Below, in pieces: positions 31,238 through 42,514 of a stretch of DNA of 64,000 nucleotides. Under the pieces are notes generated by a model. The model saw only the letters and a program-made list of their open reading frames with translations, ran no database searches and was not told where the DNA came from. The stretch comes from Dichetophora obliterata (taxonomy: Eukaryota; Arthropoda; Insecta; Diptera; Sciomyzidae): NCBI GenBank assembly GCA_963920525.1, contig OY986436.1:85344970-85408969 (forward strand), read 5' to 3'. The position numbers and the translations under genes were made by a program. Positions within the stretch are counted from its first letter, which is position 1, and each line of letters starts with the position of its first letter.

Positions 31238-34200
31238 TGTAACGGCGGCGAATTTTTCGAGTCAGCTTTTTGGCAGCACCAATGTGGTTACAACGAAAAA
31301 AAAAATCGATTTAATTTTTGACCATTTAATTGTTAATCTAGAAAAAATGCAACTCGTCGTTGTGGAGCGGTGTTGCCATCTTGGGAGACGACAGCCCTGT
31401 CTATATTGTTTTGAGGGCGCCGGATTAGAGCGCCCCTGGTTTACAAGAGCCAGACGTACAGGTGCTGCCTCCTCCTCAAGGTGGCCTCACCTCTCCTTTC
31501 AGTGACCCGCGGACAAAAGATTGGCACCGACAGCACGTGCTTGTATGCCAGATGCCAGCAGTTCGGGAGATGTGGGGGGGGTTCGTTGGAACCAACCTTT
31601 TGTACCCTCGCCGTACAAATATTTCACGTGCTTGGGGTTGCAGCACCTCTGAACTTTTAAATCTGAAAAAACAATAAAAAACCAGTATCTATAAAAACAA
31701 AGAGGGCCATGGTCCTGCTTTTGACTCCACCCGTCGAAACCTCTGGACCAGATGTTATGGTCCTGCCCACACACTTCCCTTCCCAACCTTGAGGGTTCAG
31801 GGGCTAAAAGCATTTAAAAAAAAAAAAACAAACCCTCCCATTACGCAGACGTCTTCCTCATATACCAAATAAATTAGCCCTTTAGGAAGTCATTTTACAA
31901 TAGTTTTATTTACTTAGTGTAAAAAAAAAATAAGTTTAATCCAAAATAATTTTACATGGTAAAGCAGAAAAAAAAAATTAATATAAGATTCTTGTTGTGT
32001 AGTGTAGTACAGGTAAGTATTAAAAGGTTCAAATTATGATAAGTAATTCTAAGATTTTTAAGGTTACATCGAAAGTCAATATAGTGTTATTGAATACAAG
32101 GTTCGTATAAAGAAAAGTTGTCAATTATTATAAGTAATTTTAAATTGAGTTTATATATTAGTGTTAATTTTACCATTCTTATTGAATGTGGTAATTGAAA
32201 AAAATATAGGTTTGAAAAAGTTTAATTTGAAGGATTATTTTTTTTTTTTTTTTTTTTTTTTTTTAGTGTAATTATCGTAAGTAGAAACAAGTTTTATCCT
32301 TGAACTGCATCAACAAGTTTATGTTAAGATTCTTGTGGCATAGTGTAAATGGAGAAAAATAATTATAAAAAGTATTAATTTGTTGGGTGTAATGAAAATT
32401 TTGCTCTCATTTACATACGTCACAAGTTTTAATTTACATACGTCGATTTTCTTTTAACTACGCTATTATTAAATGTGGTTAGGATTAATGAGTTGTAATT
32501 AAATCTAGTGTTCTTTGATACGAGATTGGTTTTATATTAGTTTTATTTTTGGTTTATTTTTATTCTAATTCGATCGCGATTTTAGTTAAATTTATGTTAG
32601 GTTCAAGTGCATTCATTATCTGGTTATATTATTTTTATTTTCTATCGCGGTTTAACTTAAGTTTCTGTTAGATTTATTTGCAGTTAGTCTCTTGTTATAT
32701 TAGTTCGTATGGTCTTTTAGTATTTAGTTATATTCGTTCTTGTTCTAATTTAAAATGTATTATAAGGTTGAGTTTATTTAGATTTTTATAGTATTATTTT
32801 TCATTAAATTTCTTTTCTGTTTAGCTAGTGTTTTTAGATTTTATTATAGTTAAATAATAGTTTTAATCTAGTTTAATTTTATGGTTTAGCTTCCGTTTTT
32901 TTTTTTTTTTTTTTTTATACGGCTAGATTTTACTTTAAGATAAATTTCAAGTTTAATCTGTAGATTAGTTTTATGTAAATAACTAAATTAAAATATAATA
33001 TCTAATTCGATGTACGATTTAAGTTGTGGAATTAGAGTTCTAATATGTATTTATAATTAAGCAAATCTTCAAAGCAAGATACTTGTTTTGCTTACAATAA
33101 TTAGATTTTAGCTTATGACATGGTTTTTTTTTTTTTTTTTGTTTGTTATAAGCCATACTTATATCTCTTTCTTGTTATAATAAGTATATTGCTTTGCTTT
33201 TCCTTTTTTTTTTTTTTTATAAAACTAAATTCCTATGCCTTTGAATAAAAATTAATAACCATATATATACTAATAAACAAAAACCTGTCGTCCTGGCCGT
33301 TGAGGTTGGCTGCCGATACAGTTGTCGTGGTCGTAGGTGATAGCGCTAGCTGCAGTCGTTGACGCTAGCGGTTGTCGCTGATGATAATTGCTGTGATCGC
33401 TACTGCTTTTTGGTGTTGATGAGCAGAGACCATGTCTGCTGCTGCTCGCTGTAATGATGGTGCTGGCCGTGATGTTCGGTTCGTACCGCTGGTGACTACC
33501 ATGGTGCTGGGGTGGCTACTGGCACAGACGTGCCCATAGGAGCACTCTGGACTGGTGATGGCGTGGAGGTTGCTGAAACTTGTGTCAGTTGGTGTGTCTA
33601 GCGCTGTGGTTGTTGACTTGGCGGAGGGGGGGCCGTGCGCTATGTGCACGGGTTTTCTTGCACTAGCACTGACGCTGTTGTCGTTAGTGGTGGTGCTCGA
33701 CCGGGTCTGCTGCTGGGGTAGTGAGCTAATGCGCAGCTGCCTACCAGACGGGGTGGTTGTCGCACTGTAGATGTGGATGAGCCAGCTGTTTATAGCCCCG
33801 CTGTTGTAGCTGCAGTGGCTGCTGTTTGGCAACGTCTAGCAGAGCGCTAGCTGGTCGTTGCACCACCGCTATGGAGCTTGACGGTATGCTGGTGAGGTTT
33901 TAGTTTGGCCACTGGCTTCGGGCGCTATTGTGGTTGCGCTATGGCGATTTCGCTGCCAACGGGGCTATTATAGCAGACTTGGTGATGCTGCTCCGTTATC
34001 TAACAAGCTGTCCGCAGTAATATTTGTGAGCATTGAGGCCCAGCGGAGCGTTAGCAAGGAGTGCAGACCGTAATGCGCTAGCTGTGGAGCGCTAAACTGA
34101 TTGAGCTACCTCTGTGTTTCGCAACGAGGTGATTGCGCCAGCTTCAGTGGCCAGAGTAGCACTAGCGGTGGCTATCGCACCTCCTTAGGTTTTTAAGGCT

Positions 34201-34973
34201 GCTTGTATTGCGGCGCTAGCAGACGTAGTCGCTATTTATTGCAAGATGAATAAATCAATTAAAAATATGGTAAAACCTTGTGTTGTTAAGGTATTAAGGT
34301 TTTAATTTTAATTTTATTACCTTTTTTCTTAGAAATAGATGCCACAGCTCGTGTCAATCCGTTCGTTCTTCTTCTTCTTTTTTTTTCTTTTCCTTTTTCT
34401 GTATCTCCCGTGGTATAATGTGCTACAATTTTCCCTTCGCGCCAGACCTTTAGGGTGAGGTTGCACTGTTCTTCTTAACCGTTTACACGGCAAAACACCA
34501 AAATTTGTGCCAAGTAGAACGGGATTTCAAATAAAAAAGTAGAAGTGAGGTGTAAGCGAGAGGGAAATTTATGCCACTCCACAAACTCAGAATTACCCAC
34601 GCCCACTTCTGCATTGTGATTGGCTAAAACCGAATCAAGCCCGTTGAAGGCCATTTTGTTGAGACGAATGTTCCCGAACAACACGATATGTCGTATCGAA
34701 GAGCTGGACAACCGGAGCCACGCTACTTGATGGCGCTAAAAGGTGTCAGCTGTCAATTAAGAACCCCGGGACATCTGTCAAACTCAAACAAAATGGCAGC
34801 TGTCAAACACAAAAAGTGTGAGCTGTCAAATATGACACCTGGCAGCTGTCAAATCTGATTATATGTCAGCTGTCAGATAAAACAAATGTGACAGCTGTCA
34901 AACCTGACGATAAGTCAGCTGTCAGATGAAAAAAAAAAAATGTGACAGAAATAGATACATTTGTGCCGTTACA
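31238..34973 (-). repeat. Right terminal arm, inverted copy of the left arm
   Basis: The reverse complement of 21918-25654. The inner end is TGTAACGGCGGCGAATTT (the complement of the left arm's 3' end), and the outer end is ...CATTTGTGCCGTTACA. Differences from the left arm that I could find: 12 versus 11 A/T near the outer end, 10 versus 12 A/T near the inner end, and one substitution (22162 versus 34728). The mirrored TGACAG cluster lies at about 34740-34935. Confidence 0.92.
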
Positions 34974-34977
34974 GAGC

Positions 34978-36471
34978 GAAGTAGAATCCCAAGTGGAAAA
35001 ACTATTATCTGATGCCATCATAAGACCATCCAGATCACCGTACAATTCTCCGGTATGGATTGTACCAAAAAAGATGGATTCAGCGGGCAATAAACAATAC
35101 CGCATGGTCATTGATTACAGAAAACTGAACACTGTCACAATAGCAGACAGATATCCAATTCCTGAGATATCAGAAGTTATATCCCAGTTAGGAAAAAGTA
35201 ATTTTTTTTCTGTGCTCGATCTAAAAAGTGGTTTTCACCAGATTCCACTAAAAAATCTGACATAGAGAAAACCGCATTCTCTATTAATAATGGTAAATAC
35301 GAATTTACACGTTTACCATTTGGCTTAAAAAATGCCCCGTCCATTTTTCAGCGTGCTCTGGATGATATCCTCCGAGAGCACATAGGGAAATTCTGTTACG
35401 TCTATATTGACGATATTATTATCTTCAGTAAGACAGAGGACGATCATTTCAATCATATACAAGAAATATTTAAAACTTTAAAAGAAGCCAACATGAAAGT
35501 TCAGTTGGATAAATGTAATTTCTTCAAAAAAGAGGTAGAATTTTTAGAGTATATTATTACACCAGAAGGCGTAAAAACCAATCCAGCGAAAGTCGAAGCT
35601 ATCGCTAATTTTCCGCAACCAGTATCATTGAAAGATCTTCGTAGTTTTCTTGGCTTATCCGGATACTACCGTAAGTTTATTCAGGATTATGCGAAACTGG
35701 CAAAACCCCTAACATCACTCCTAAGAGGGGCAGAAGGTAGAATTTCAAAAAATAAATCGTCAAAAGTAAATATAGTTCTTAACAAGGCAGCAATACAAGC
35801 CTTTGATAACATAAAACACGTACTTACTTCTAGGGATGTGATTCTCGTATATCCTGACTACAGTAAGCAATTTGAATTAGTAACGGACGCTTCCAATTTC
35901 GATATTGGAGCCGTTTTATCGCAAGGTTCGAAACCTCTAGCATTTATCTCAAGAACTTTAAGCAAAACCGAGGAACACTATGCGGCTAACGAGAAAAAAA
36001 TGTTAGCCATAATTTGGGCTTTAAATTCCTTCCGGAACTATTTGTATGGATCAGCTAAAGTAAAAATTTTTACTGATCACCAACCTCTCACATATGCGCT
36101 GAGCAATAAAAATAATAATTCTAAAATGAAGAGGTGGAAGGCAGCCCTAGAAGAATATTCGTATGAACTGTGTTACAAGCCTGGCAGACAAAATGTCGTG
36201 GCTGACGCATTATCTAGAATTTCGCAAAATGAATCACAAATTAATACATTATCAATAGTAACAAATTCAGATGATAGCTCATCTCATAATTTAATCCACA
36301 GCGTTGAAGCACATATTAATGCTTTCAAAAATCAGATATTTTTAAACAGGGATAGAGTTTCCACTTACCAATTTAAAATAATTTTCCCAACATATCATCG
36401 CCATATAATAACAGAACCAGAGTATTGATTTCAATCCTCAAACGATACCTTAATCCATCTGTAATAAATTG
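34978..36471 (+). pseudogene. pol: pol part 2 of the errantivirus-like element: RT and RNase H
   Basis: This resumes the frame cut at 21917. The RT fingers and palm are at 34978-35262 (PSRSPYNSPVWIVPKK, VIDYRKLN, VLDLKSGFHQI). A single-base frameshift lies near 35255-35262. The other frame carries the YIDD catalytic box at about 35404-35415, the RT thumb and connection (FLGLSGYYRKF), and RNase H (VTDASNFDIGAVL, FTDHQPLT, KPGRQNVVADALSR) to about 36240. The coding sense becomes ambiguous from about 36420, just before the mariner. It would have made cDNA in the particle, but the frameshift disables it. Confidence 0.9.
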
Positions 36472-36473
36472 TA

Positions 36474-37760
36474 TTGGGGGTTGGAATTAATTTTAAAGGT
36501 TTTTTTTCGGTTTTTGAGCATTTATTTAGAAACAACGGTACAATGTATATTATTCAAAGTATTGTCCATCGTTAGCTACAACATTTTCCCATCTTTCTGG
36601 CAGCATATGGATTCCGCGCCGGAAGAACGATTCGTCTTTTGAGGCAATCCACGAATCGACCCATTTTTTGGTATCCTCGTAAGAAGTGAAGCGCTGCTCA
36701 GCCAAGCCATGCGTCATCGAGCTGAATAGGTGGTAGTCGGAAGGGGCTATGTCTGGGCTATAAGGCGGGTGGGGTAGCACATCCCAATTCAGCGCCTCCA
36801 ACGTTTCCTTGACGGTTCTTGCAACATGTGGCCGTGCGTTGTCATGTTGAAAAACCACTTTGTCGTGTCTTTTGGCATATTCCGGCCGTTTAACCTTTAA
36901 TGCTCGGCTCAATTGCATCAATTGTTGTTGGTAGCGTTCCCCAGTGATGGTTTCGTTAGGTTTTAGCAGCTCACAGTACACGACACCCTTCTGATCCCAC
37001 CAAATACACAGCATAAGCTTGGCGCCATGAATATTCGGCTTGGCCCTCGATGTTGATGCATGGCCGGGTGGTCCCCACGATTTTTTTCGCTTAGGATTAT
37101 CGTAATGGATCCACTTTTTATCGCCAGTGACAATTCGATGCAAAAAACTCTTCCTTTTATGCCGTTGAAGCAGTTGTTCGCACATGCAAAATCGCCGTTC
37201 AACGTCTCTCGGCTTCAACTGGTACGGCACCCAATTTCCTTGCTTTTGAATCATTCCCATGGCCTTCAAGCGTTTGCCGACCGTTGATAAGTCGACTCCC
37301 AATGATTCTGACAATTCTTGAAGGGTTTGACACGGGTCTTCATCGAGCAAAGCCTTCAATTCCTCATCTTCAAACTTTTTCGGCTGGCCCGGAAGCTCTT
37401 TGTCTTCCGTATCAAAATCACCACTTTTAAACCGACGGAACCAGTACTCACAAGTAGAAATCGATGGAGCATAGTCCCCGTAAGCCTCAGTAAGCGTGCG
37501 TTGTGCTTTAACCGCTTTTTTCTTCAAATGGAAGCACAAAAGTAAACCTTCCCGCAAATTGCGTTTTGTTGGAACGAAAGTCGACATGTTCTCAGAGAAA
37601 AAAATATATGTTGTTTACACTTTAGTGGAATGACACATACTGAAAAATGAAGCTTAGACAATGTGCTTTGAAATAAATATATTCACAGGTGTGCCCGATG
37701 CGATCTATTGATAGTTACGCCATCTCTTAGAAAACCTTTAAAACTAATTCCAACCCCCAA
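36474..37760 (-). mobile_element. Complete mauritiana-type mariner element, 1287 bp
   Basis: Terminal inverted repeats of about 30 bp begin TTGGGGGTTGGAATTA and differ at one position. A TA target duplication lies on both sides (36472-36473 and 37761-37762). The length is within 1-2 bp of the 1286 bp Drosophila mariner, and the transposase is open. It is inserted between the RNase H and integrase parts of the errantivirus-like pol, so it arrived after that element. Confidence 0.95.
36550..37587 (-). CDS. Mariner transposase, full length
   Basis: 345 codons, the same length as Mos1 transposase, starting at the ATG complementary to 37585-37587. It performs cut-and-paste transposition at TA sites. 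The N-terminal half has the paired helix-turn-helix DNA-binding region (WFRRFKSGDFDTEDKE) and the WVPYQL linker motif (WVPHEL in relatives). The catalytic triad is D156 (IVTGDKKW), D249 (FQHDNARPH) and D284 (SPDIAPSDYH), that is DD34D at the same positions as Mos1. No stop, frameshift or missing catalytic residue was seen, so this copy may be active or recently active. The subfamily call (mauritiana) is by length and motifs. Confidence 0.95.
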   Translation of the reverse strand: MSTFVPTKRNLREGLLLCFHLKKKAVKAQRTLTEAYGDYAPSISTCEYWFRRFKSGDFDTEDKELPGQPKKFEDEELKALLDEDPCQTLQELSESLGVDLSTVGKRLKAMGMIQKQGNWVPYQLKPRDVERRFCMCEQLLQRHKRKSFLHRIVTGDKKWIHYDNPKRKKSWGPPGHASTSRAKPNIHGAKLMLCIWWDQKGVVYCELLKPNETITGERYQQQLMQLSRALKVKRPEYAKRHDKVVFQHDNARPHVARTVKETLEALNWDVLPHPPYSPDIAPSDYHLFSSMTHGLAEQRFTSYEDTKKWVDSWIASKDESFFRRGIHMLPERWENVVANDGQYFE

Positions 37761-37762
37761 TA

Positions 37763-38631
37763 TTAAAACCGAGGAATCCATAATGGGAAAAATTCAAGAA
37801 TTGTACAAGAATTGTTGCAATTCAAATTATGCGTTACATGTAAAGAGAATAAGTATGAACGTCATCCGCCAAAACCCCTTATACAAGCAACTCCCATCCC
37901 AAACTTCCCAGGCCAGATAGTTCATATAGATATATTGATATTCGGAAAACAGTTAATACTCACCGCAGTAGATAAATTTTCTAAATATGCTGTAGCAAAA
38001 CTTATTCAATCTAAAGCAGCAGAAGATATAAGACAACCATTGAGAGACATCCTTTTCATTTTAATACCGGAAACAATAGTTATGGATAATGAAAAATCTT
38101 TTAATTCAGAATCAATAAATTACATGATCGAGAACGAATTTAGCACGACAATATACAGAACGCCACCGTATACAAGTTGCTCCAATGAACAGGTGGAGCG
38201 TTTCCACTCTACTTTTACAAGAAATAATGCGTTGTCTTCAAGTTGAAAAGACCCATAGATCATTTCAAGAACTTTTAGAGAAATCTGTAAGAGAATACAA
38301 CCATTCTGTGCATTCCACTACAAAAAAAAAACCAATATAAATATTTTTTGCAAGACAAGTAAGTAGCAATCCAAGAGCACTAGACATCGATAGGCAAGAA
38401 ATATCCAAGAAAATACACGATAAGCAAAACGCTGACCTTTCCTACCACAATAAGAATCGGTCAACACCCATAAAGTATTCGGAAGGAGATGAAATTTTTG
38501 TAAAAATAAATCGTAGACTAGGAGACAAGTTATCAGCCAGGTATAAGAAAGAAATCGTAGCTGAAGACTATAATACCACAATTAAAACACAGTCTGGAAG
38601 GATAGTCCACAAAAATAATATAAGACTGTGA
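37763..38631 (+). pseudogene. pol: pol part 3 of the errantivirus-like element: integrase remnant
   Basis: The sequence after the mariner carries the second half of the integrase zinc-binding domain (CKENKYERHPPK). The catalytic core is at 37812-38246 (first acidic residue in HIDIL, second in VMDNEKSF, glutamate in NEQVERFH). After a frameshift at about 38240 the C-terminal part follows to 38631, with one further stop near 38337. The histidine half of the zinc-binding domain is not seen, so a short deletion is likely next to the mariner site. Non-functional. Confidence 0.85.
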
Positions 38632-38639
38632 CAAGGAAA

Positions 38640-38658
38640 TTTTTTTCTCTCATTTCAG
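38640..38658 (+). promoter_or_regulatory. Likely splice acceptor for env mRNA
   Basis: A T/C-rich tract TTTTTTCTCTCATTTCAG ends at 38658, between the pol stop and the env start. Env in errantiviruses is made from a spliced RNA, so this position fits. The donor was not located. Confidence 0.55.
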
Positions 38659-38694
38659 ATTAGGGAAACCAAAAATACAGTTGTAACCTACTTA

Positions 38695-40082
38695 ATGATA
38701 CTGACGACTGCAGCACAGCAAATTAAAATACAGGACATTTCAAATAACAATGGTTACATACCTATTAAGACAGGAGAATGGAAAGTAATCGATCATTACG
38801 ACAAAATTCTTCACTTTGTTAACCTAACCGCATACGAAGAAACGACCTCTTTAATTTCAAACAACATCGATACATTGACAGCAACAACTTTCGAAGACAA
38901 ACAGTTATTGAACACCCTGAATAAAAATTAATTTTACTAAAAGCAAAAATAGATCATTTACACCCACATCTCAAGTCAAAACGAGGTATAATCAACATAC
39001 TGGGTAAAGGTCTAAAATACATTGCAAGAACAATGGACAGCGACGACAAACAGCAAATCAACGACGCTCTCGATATAATAAATAAAGATGCTCAGAAAGT
39101 AAACAGCAGCATAAACAATTGCCTTTATGTTAATAATCTCATGTCCGAGCAAATAAATAACATTACAGGTCACATAAATAAACAGCAGTCTATAATTAAG
39201 GATTATATAAACGCATTTAAAGAAAACACACAGAATAGAATCAAAACATTAGAGGACGAAATGCAATTCATGGAGCATATATACCAAATAAATAATGACT
39301 TATCTCTTTTACGCAATCACATTAACGACATTGGACAAGTCATTTTTTCAAGCAAGCTCGGTATAATACCTACAGATATTTTGACAAAAACGGAACTCGA
39401 CCTCCTAACGGACTTTGATAGTTATGCAAATATAAAAGTAGCAGTCGGCACGCACGATAGCAATATTGTAATAACCCTTCAAGTTCCTCAATATTCCAAA
39501 AATATCTTTTCAACAATAACATTCGAACCTATTCCCAGCAATAACAATAAATCCATTAGATTAGAAAATAATAAATACTTAGTAGATTCAAACAATAATA
39601 TCTATGACATAAATGTCAAAGACAATCTTAAAAAGAACTTAATAACTATCAATGACAAATGTTTATCGAATATACTGAATTTTGAAGAAGCGTACTGCGA
39701 TATGCAAACTTTCATGAAATCAAATACTGTTGAAATTATACCAGGCATATTAATTTTCAAAAATTTTTCCTCGAAAATTAAAATAAAAGAAAATCCAAAT
39801 ACAGCGATTGAAGATTTAAAGCTTGAAAATTTGTATCTTAAACAGTTGCAATACGATGACCATATTAAGCTACTGATAAACAAAAATAAAAAAACACATG
39901 TAATTAGTCTAAGTACCGATGTAATTATCATATCTCTTATAATTATTGTAGCATTAATTATTATTTGTGCTATAAAATATAAACAACAATTCTTCGTATC
40001 ACCCGCAACGCAAACAACTCTAGCAGAAGTACCAAAAGGCCCTTTTCTTCAATTGAAAACACCAAATGCTGCACCCATCTAA
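38695..40082 (+). pseudogene. env: env (baculovirus F-like fusion protein) of the errantivirus-like element, frameshifted
   Basis: Insect errantivirus envelope protein, a class I-like membrane fusion glycoprotein related to baculovirus F. The first frame (38695-38931) starts with a short hydrophobic segment. It ends at a stop near an A-rich tract, and the rest continues in another frame. Just after the break is a furin-type site KSKR (about 38980), followed by a glycine- and hydrophobic-rich fusion-peptide-like segment. The long frame 39033-40082 (349 codons) has heptad-rich helices and a C-terminal membrane anchor near residues 295-320, with a short tail ending at 40082. The frameshift makes this copy non-functional. 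It fits the usual place of env before the 3' LTR. Confidence 0.85.
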
Positions 40083-40107
40083 TATACCGATTGAGGACAA
40101 TTGACTT

Positions 40108-40118
40108 AAGAGGGGAAG
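40108..40118 (+). promoter_or_regulatory. Polypurine tract of the errantivirus-like element
   Basis: AAGAGGGGAAG lies immediately before the 3' LTR, the standard plus-strand primer position. Confidence 0.85.
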
Positions 40119-40627
40119 AGTTAAAGAGAATTAAGTTCACAATTCTCGCCAACAAAGTAGTGTCAAACTCCACGCGCATCCGCTCTAAGATAATTGCTGA
40201 TGCGTTTCGCAATATCGATCCAATTTTAAACAGTTCCAAAGACTTGCAAATCAGCAGTTCCAGAGAAGAACAACAACAACAAATACAATAGCAGCGAAGA
40301 ATCAATAAATAATTGCTGATATCAATATCGCAATATCGATCCAATTGTAAACAGTTCCAGAGACTTGCAAATCAGCAATTCCAGAGAACAACAACAACAA
40401 CAAATACAATAGCAGCAAAGAACCAATAAGCCAACAACAAATACAATAGCAGCGAAGAATCAATAAGCCAACACCAACAACAACCAAGAGTAGCAGCGCA
40501 GTTTTAGGTGTTATTATAAGTTATAGAAATTGTTAAGTTCAGAGTTAATTGGACGATCGGGAAATAAAGAGCGAAAGCTCAACAATATATATTTTTTTTA
40601 GTTTATTTAATTCTAAATAAATTAACT
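40119..40627 (+). repeat. 3' LTR of the errantivirus-like element
   Basis: Direct copy of 18700-19214, slightly shorter through loss of CAA-rich triplets and one GCAGCAA block. It is followed by the TSD TGTA at 40628-40631. Confidence 0.95.
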
Positions 40628-40631
40628 TGTA

Positions 40632-41999
40632 TAAAATGCAATAAAATATATTATGTGTGTGGTTCTGCATGCGCAATGAAATCCTTTTTTATTTTGATAT
40701 AATTTTTATTTAATTTTTATTTAAGAAAAACTTTTTTGAACAACAATTCAGATGAAATATTTTAGAATAATAATTTTTAAATCATATAAAATTAACTTAA
40801 TAAATAATAATTTTTTGTAACAAACTTGTTTTAACAATAATTCAGATTAAATATTTTAGAATAATAATTTTTTGTTACAAACTTTTTTGACTATCTATAA
40901 CTGACATTTTTTGAAAACAATATTTTTAATTAATATGTAAAGTAAATAAAAGTATATTTCTATAATGTGAATTTGAATGTATGTAATCATGTATGTGTGT
41001 GTGTGCTTTTGTATGTATGTAATTAGAACACTACAATGCGTAAGTTGTTTATTTAATAAACAAAAAACTTTGAATAGTTTATACATAAAAATTTCAGATG
41101 AGAACATTTCTTGTTTCATACTTTTCAGAGCGTGATTTTTAACAATATCTCAAAATTTTGAGTCGAAAACTTTTTTATTTTTAAACTTAACGGCATTAAT
41201 AATTTAGAGGTATTTTTTTCTTCTGTCTGTATCATCTTAGTAACAGTTTGACCGATTTCCATGAAATTTGTATATGTTGTTAAGGGAAAGTTAAAGATTT
41301 GAACAATACTGTTTATAAAAATTGTGATAAAATTATGCTTTGGAGCATGGAAAAATCTGATTAAAACCACAAATATTGCTCAAAGAATAAACAAGTACAG
41401 ACAAATTTCAAAGTGTGTTGTTTTTTTTTGGTTTAGAAGTTATGGCTATTTAAACTTAACGTTTCATAACGTTTTCTTCAAATTTGTTCCGTCGCTTCAT
41501 ATCTTTGACGCTAGGTCGCACACTCAGCGGCCTAAAACTGAGCGTTGAATGCATTGCATATGCATATATAATAAACTTTTTTAGAAAACATCTGCTAAGA
41601 TATGCCTTTATTTTAACCGCTTTTACCTAAAACCTCCCTTAAGTTCTGTATTGGAAATGGTAAACATTTGCTTTTTAAAGTAGATTGTAAATTCATTTTT
41701 AGTAGATTGTAAATTCACCTTCGAAACCTATGAGGTGGTTTGAACTCGAAAACCCCCCTTGGCTACCATTTCATTACAGAATTTGTCACATATACCAAAT
41801 CCATCATACGAAATCCATCTTGTCAATCAATCATATTACACACTACTCTTTCTTTACACGGTCTTTTTTTGCACGACTTTGAAATAGCACAGTTAAAAAA
41901 AAAATTTATACAAGTTTTTCACCAACAATTTTCAATTCTTTGGCACTTTGAAAATATTATCGTATTAAGGCATTCATTCTTAATGCATGCTCAAAATTT
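40632..41999. other. AT-rich stretch, no gene seen
   Basis: Contains imperfect repeats of 'aataattttttgtaacaaactt' near 40805 and 40865 and a GT-rich run near 40990. No coding similarity was recognised. Confidence 0.4.
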
Positions 42000-42400
42000 G
42001 ATGTTGGAGAATCAATGTTTACTATTTTTAACGAAATTTTCAAAAACTGACTGCACAATTTTTAAGTACAAAATACTTTAATTTTTCATTAAAAATGGAA
42101 TTTTAAGTATTTTTTTACTAAACTAGGTACATATCGTCGCTGCTCCAACAAAAACAGTTATATGTTTTTCAGTAACTTTTCAGGAGAGCAAAAAAAAATT
42201 TGATGTTGGAGAATCAATTTTTACTATTTTTAACGAAATTTTCAAAAACTGACTACACAATTTTTAAGTACAAAATACTTTAATTTTTAATAAACAATGG
42301 AATTTTTAGTATTTTTTTACTAAACTAGGTACATATCGTCACTGCGCCAACAAAAACAGTTATATGTTTTTCAGTAACTTTTCAGGAGAGCAAAAAATAA
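42000..42400 (+). repeat. Tandem duplication, 202 bp period
   Basis: GATGTTGGAGAATCAAT begins at 42000 and again at 42202. The copies match through TAGGTACATATCGTC and CAGGAGAGCAAAAAA with a few substitutions. Confidence 0.9.
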
Positions 42401-42514
42401 ATTTTTTTCAGAGCATTTATGGTACTGGGAGCAATAACTGTTTTTGATCACTTCTTAATCATAAGAGGTATAAAAATCTGCAAATGCAGAAATGTGGGTA
42501 ATAGATAGTGTAAA

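Larger units (their letters stand above)
21918..34973 (+). mobile_element. 13 kb RING-gag Ty3/gypsy element with inverted 3.7 kb terminal arms
   Basis: Inserted into the pol gene above with an exact 4 bp target duplication GAGC (21914-21917 and 34974-34977). The flanking A could make it five. The outer ends are TGTAACGGCACAAATG and its exact complement. The left arm is 21918-25654 (3737 bp) and the right arm 31238-34973 (3736 bp); the two are reverse complements and nearly identical. Each arm is itself bounded by TGTAACGGC...GCCGTTACA, the TG...CA plan of an LTR. Between them lie a tRNA-Lys primer-binding site 3 bp from the left arm, a leader, a RING-gag, a frameshift site, pol, and a purine tract. 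An ordinary LTR element would have both arms in the same direction. Both coding frames are open, so the copy is recent. Confidence 0.9.
18700..40627 (+). mobile_element. Errantivirus-like Ty3/gypsy element, carrying two later insertions
   Basis: It has LTRs in direct orientation (18700-19214 and 40119-40627) beginning AGTTAA and ending TTAACT. A 4 bp target duplication TGTA lies on both sides (18696-18699 and 40628-40631), fitting the YRYR-type targets known for errantiviruses. Order: 5' LTR, primer-binding site, long leader, gag, protease-RT-RNase H-integrase, env, purine tract, 3' LTR. Without the 13,056 bp element at 21918 and the 1,287 bp mariner at 36474, plus their duplicated targets, the element would be about 7.6 kb, normal for this group. 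All three genes carry frameshifts, so this copy is dead. Confidence 0.93.

Noticed and set aside
31499..31813. 104-codon frame in both arms as a protein gene
   Set aside because: Opposite-strand overlapping frames of similar length exist, and no family match was seen.
21918..34973. Treating the 13 kb element as a plain DNA transposon (e.g. Ginger-like) because of its inverted ends and 4 bp TSD
   Set aside because: Ginger elements do have TGT...ACA-type ends, but here RT, RNase H, protease and a tRNA-Lys PBS abutting the arm are all present. A retrotransposon core is certain; only the arm orientation is odd.
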